NCBI GenBank assembly: GCA_034408895.1
Contig: JAWXCI010000088.1
Location: 1-43,048 of the forward strand
Length of the DNA stretch: 43,048 nt
Reading direction: 5' to 3'
Source of the DNA: UBA4660 sp034408895
GTDB taxonomy: Bacteria; Bacteroidota; Bacteroidia; Flavobacteriales_D; Sanyastnellaceae
Shown here: piece by piece, positions 40,217 through 43,048 of the stretch
How positions within the stretch are numbered: the stretch's first letter is position 1
Layout of the letters: every line of letters starts with the position of its first letter
The notes under the pieces: generated by a model
What the model was told of the DNA's origin: nothing
Seen by the model: the letters and a program-made list of their open reading frames with translations, nothing else
The model's database searches: none
Program-made: the position numbers and the translations under genes

Positions 40217-43048
40217 ATGAAACATACTATGTATAACAACCTCAGTCAGGTTATCAGGGTGTTCTTTGTCTGTTGTTTTTCACTAATTGCTTTCAATCTT
40301 GCCGCGCAATTTACTGCGGACAGGATTGTGGTACTACAGGTGGGCAACGGTACTGAAACACTTGGCAACACCGGGAACTCCATGTTCCTGAAAGAATACA
40401 CAAGTGCTGGTGCAGCAGGAATCACAGTAGCGATTCCCAATACAGGTGCCAGCGCACTCATCACAGCAGGAAATTCAACAGCCGAAGGTTATCCTTCACT
40501 ATCAAGTGATGGTGCTGCCATTGCGGTTTCCGGCTACAACACTGCCGTTGGTGGTGCAGTGAATCTCACTACTTCCACTTCCGCAGCCATCAATCGCGCA
40601 ATCGCATTGGTGAAGTTCAATGGAACCTATTCACTTGAATCAACTACTGCAACGGCATTTAGCGCAGCAAACATCCGCAGTGCTGCCAGCGATGGGGTAG
40701 ATGATTTTTGGGCAATTGGAAGCAACACAGGAGTGGCTTACTTCGGTGATGGCACTCCGGCAACTGTGAGTACAACTGTGACCAATACACGTGCTCTCAC
40801 TATTCAAAACGGGCAACTTTATTTCTCTACAGGTTCGGGAACGAATCGCGGTGTGTATAAAGTTGGAACAGGTACTCCGGTTGTTTCAGGAACGGTCTCT
40901 ACTATTTTCGTAAACACAGGAGCCTCTGCAAGTCCATATCAATACGCGTTCAATGCAGCGGGCACAGTTTGCTACATCGCTGACGACAGGACCATTGCTA
41001 CAGGCGGTGGTATCCAGAAGTGGACTTTTAACGGATCTGCATGGTCACTTGCATACACTATGGGAACTGTTGGCGTAAGCACTGTTGGTGCACGCGGATT
41101 GATTGCAGATTTCAGCGGAGCAAATCCGGTGATCTATGCAACAACTTCTGATGCTGGTCTCAACCGAATCATCAAAATCACCGACACAGGAACATTGGCT
41201 GGTGCAAATGCTACAGCAATCACCTTGGTAACCGCAACAACTAACACTGCGTTTCGTGGTTTGTCTTTTTCTCCAGAATGCACACCGGTGGATGTAGTAG
41301 CTGTAAGCAGCAACAGTCCATTTTGCAGCAACGAAGATTTAGAACTTTCAGCAACTGTTACAGGTACTGCGCCATTCACTTATTTGTGGAGTGGAACAGG
41401 AACGTTTAATCCAAGTAACACTGATGCTTCACCATCAGTATCCGGTGCCTCAGCGGGCACATATTCAGTTACAGTTACCAATGCCTGCGGTTCTGACAAT
41501 GGTTCTACCAATGTGATTGTCGAAAATCCAGTCACATGGTATGCAGATACTGATGGAGATGGTTTTGGAAATCTTGGTTCAAGCATTCAGGCCTGCGGAA
41601 CACCTGTCGGTTACGTAGTCGACAACACAGATTGTAATGACGCTTCTGCAACAGCATTCCCCGGAGCAATTGAAAATTTGTGCGATGGAATAGATAACAA
41701 CTGCAATGGCACAACCGATGAAGGTCGCGTGGATGGTTGCAACGATTCTTCCGCAACAAACTATAATCCTCTTGCAACTTGTAACAATGGTTCTTGCACC
41801 TACACCGCGTGTGATGGTTCAGTGGGCGGACTACAGGACATTATTGTAGAAACCTATTACATATCTGATGCAAATGATGCAACGGATACCAACGGTGGAT
41901 CACTTCCTGAAGGTTCTACAACTTATCGCATTTATGTGGACATGGCACCCGGTTATGAAATACAAGCTGTGTATGGAAATGGTCCGCACACATTGAATAT
42001 CTCTACCACCACAGAATTCTTCAACAACCTCGATCGTGGTGAAACAGTTGGATCTGCCATTCCTGACAATCGATTGGATGAAAACACTGTGGCGCTCGAT
42101 TCATGGATTAGCATGGGTGGAGCTTCAACACTTCGCACAGGAGTTTTAAAAACCGATGACAGTGACGGTTCGCTGGTTGGTGGTTCAAACAACGATGGCG
42201 GAAGTGCCGGTGTTGCCGGTGGTTTGTTGGTGAACAATGATCCTCTTGCGGGACTTGAACTTACAGTTGCTGACGGCTTGATCAATGGAGTTGGCCCGAT
42301 GGTAACCGTTGTAGGTCTCGATGTTTCAATGTTTGACAACCTCAATTCAGCAACCGCACTCAACTCAAATGGTGGTGCATGGTCAGTGCTGGAAGGCACA
42401 CAAGGTCCTGATGGCGAAAACCGCGTGCTCGTTGCACAAATCACCACAGACGGTGAGTTGTCATTCACATTAAATGTTCAGCTAGGAACACCAGTTGGTG
42501 GAGTTGAACAATACGTATGGAGTAACCCAACCGGTGCAGAAAGAACTTGTGCTGCGTTGACATATCCACAAGTAATTGTAATTCCCGGTTGCACGGATTC
42601 GAATGCGTGCAACTATGACGACACTGCAACTGAAGACGATGGCTCATGCACATTCCCAGGTTGTATTGATGTTGCTGCATGCAACTACGATGCACTTGCA
42701 GGTTGTGATGATGGATCATGCACGTACCCAGGTTGTGTAGATGTTGCAGCTTGCAACTACGATGCACTTGCGGGTTGTGATGATGGATCATGCACGTACC
42801 CAGGTTGTGTAGATGTTGCAGCTTGCAACTACAATGCACTTGCAGGTTGTGATGATGGATCATGCTCCTTCCCCGGTTGCACTAACCCAACAGCATGCAA
42901 CTACAATGCAACAGCAGGTTGTGACAATGGCTCATGCACATTTCCGGGTTGCACGAATGCAACTGCTTGCAACTACAATGCACTTGCAGGTTGTGATGAT
43001 GGATCATGCTCCTTCCCCGGTTGCACCAACCCAACAGCATGCAGCTAC
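40217..43048 (+). CDS. Large secreted protein with Ig-like, MopE-like and cysteine-rich ACNY repeats, partial at 3' end
   Basis: The frame runs from ATG 40217 to the window edge, 944 codons without stop. A signal peptide ends near residue 31 (FSLIAFNLAAQ). Residues 32-350 are Gly/Ala/Thr-rich and probably propeller or beta-helix. Residues 355-440 resemble an Ig/PKD or SprB-like unit (LSATVTGTAPFTYLWSGTG). Residues 441-502 are MopE-like metal-binding: WYADTDGDGFGN, NTDCNDASATAFPGA and CDGIDNNCNGTTDEG. A single ACNY-type unit appears near 505-530 (NGSCTY), followed by a second beta-rich region, and from 791 onward a 24-residue tandem repeat GCxDxxACNYxxxAxCDDGSCTYP. This is a surface or extracellular protein; no sorting domain is reached here. 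Confidence 0.85.
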   Translation, partial: MKHTMYNNLSQVIRVFFVCCFSLIAFNLAAQFTADRIVVLQVGNGTETLGNTGNSMFLKEYTSAGAAGITVAIPNTGASALITAGNSTAEGYPSLSSDGAAIAVSGYNTAVGGAVNLTTSTSAAINRAIALVKFNGTYSLESTTATAFSAANIRSAASDGVDDFWAIGSNTGVAYFGDGTPATVSTTVTNTRALTIQNGQLYFSTGSGTNRGVYKVGTGTPVVSGTVSTIFVNTGASASPYQYAFNAAGTVCYIADDRTIATGGGIQKWTFNGSAWSLAYTMGTVGVSTVGARGLIADFSGANPVIYATTSDAGLNRIIKITDTGTLAGANATAITLVTATTNTAFRGLSFSPECTPVDVVAVSSNSPFCSNEDLELSATVTGTAPFTYLWSGTGTFNPSNTDASPSVSGASAGTYSVTVTNACGSDNGSTNVIVENPVTWYADTDGDGFGNLGSSIQACGTPVGYVVDNTDCNDASATAFPGAIENLCDGIDNNCNGTTDEGRVDGCNDSSATNYNPLATCNNGSCTYTACDGSVGGLQDIIVETYYISDANDATDTNGGSLPEGSTTYRIYVDMAPGYEIQAVYGNGPHTLNISTTTEFFNNLDRGETVGSAIPDNRLDENTVALDSWISMGGASTLRTGVLKTDDSDGSLVGGSNNDGGSAGVAGGLLVNNDPLAGLELTVADGLINGVGPMVTVVGLDVSMFDNLNSATALNSNGGAWSVLEGTQGPDGENRVLVAQITTDGELSFTLNVQLGTPVGGVEQYVWSNPTGAERTCAALTYPQVIVIPGCTDSNACNYDDTATEDDGSCTFPGCIDVAACNYDALAGCDDGSCTYPGCVDVAACNYDALAGCDDGSCTYPGCVDVAACNYNALAGCDDGSCSFPGCTNPTACNYNATAGCDNGSCTFPGCTNATACNYNALAGCDDGSCSFPGCTNPTACSY
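42587..43048 (+). repeat. 72-bp tandem repeat encoding 24-residue cysteine-rich units
   Basis: Six complete units and a partial seventh begin every 72 bases at 42587, 42659, 42731, 42803, 42875, 42947 and 43019. Units 2, 3 and 4 are nearly identical in DNA, suggesting recent duplication. Each unit has four cysteines in the pattern GC-x-D-x-x-AC-NY-x(5)-C-DDGSC-T/S-Y/F-P. The first unit is the most diverged. Confidence 0.93.

Noticed and set aside
1..43048. tRNA, rRNA or CRISPR elements
   Set aside because: No cloverleaf with a T-loop, no rRNA-like conserved sequence and no regularly spaced short repeats were seen; the only regular repeat is protein-coding (72 bp) at the right edge.

Overview
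The window looks like chromosome of a Bacteroidota species of moderate GC content, probably free-living or environmental. The evidence is a gliding/T9SS-type C-terminal domain at the left edge, two TonB-dependent receptors with N-terminal carboxypeptidase-like domains, GWxTD, DUF4476 and DUF2279 proteins, menaquinone methylation by a UbiE/MenG enzyme, few strong Shine-Dalgarno sequences, and repeated -7 boxes close to the Bacteroidota consensus TAnnTTTG. I cannot place it below phylum level from sequence alone. Gene order is mostly ordinary core genome with one clear accessory islet.

Layout. 1-1.1 kb: tail of a secreted adhesin-like protein, a terminator, and a YfiT/DinB gene broken by an in-frame TGA. 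1.1-4 kb: enoyl-CoA hydratase, divergent accA, and a methyltransferase. 4-10.2 kb: a compact minus-strand operon, in transcription order aminotransferase, heptose-7-phosphate kinase, TrkH potassium channel, menG, aroA; the last two overlap by ATGA. 10.2-14.2 kb: J-domain/KTSC protein, smpB and a TonB receptor. 14.2-16.3 kb: accessory islet with a 142-bp MITE-like element whose insertion junction supplies the receptor's stop codon, a single-domain response regulator, a RelE/ParE toxin-antitoxin pair, and an orphan antitoxin-like ORF. A 37-bp direct repeat sits upstream of both the toxin-antitoxin pair and the orphan. 16.4-22.2 kb: cysS, an M28/glutaminyl cyclotransferase lipoprotein, a long bidirectional hairpin terminator, a second TonB receptor and a hypothetical protein. 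22.4-27.1 kb: GWxTD protein, GT2 glycosyltransferase and ComEC, probably an operon. 27.3-31.7 kb: two hybrid histidine kinases in tandem. 31.8-36.4 kb: DUF2279 protein, a 45-residue histone-H1-like Lys/Ala protein, and a minus-strand operon of flippase, DUF4476 protein and an endonuclease/exonuclease/phosphatase-fold protein. 36.8-38.1 kb: citrate synthase. 38.6-43.0 kb: two large secreted proteins, one ending in a dockerin-like EF-hand segment and one running off the window inside a 24-residue cysteine-rich tandem repeat.

The most distinctive items are the 14.2-16.3 kb islet, the cysteine-rich repeat protein at the right edge, the premature stop in the YfiT gene, the recurring promoter/leader words (TAnATTCG followed by CGCC, then A-rich leader), and the very small histone-like protein. 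No CRISPR array, rRNA, tRNA, intact insertion sequence or recognised defence operon other than the toxin-antitoxin pair was seen.
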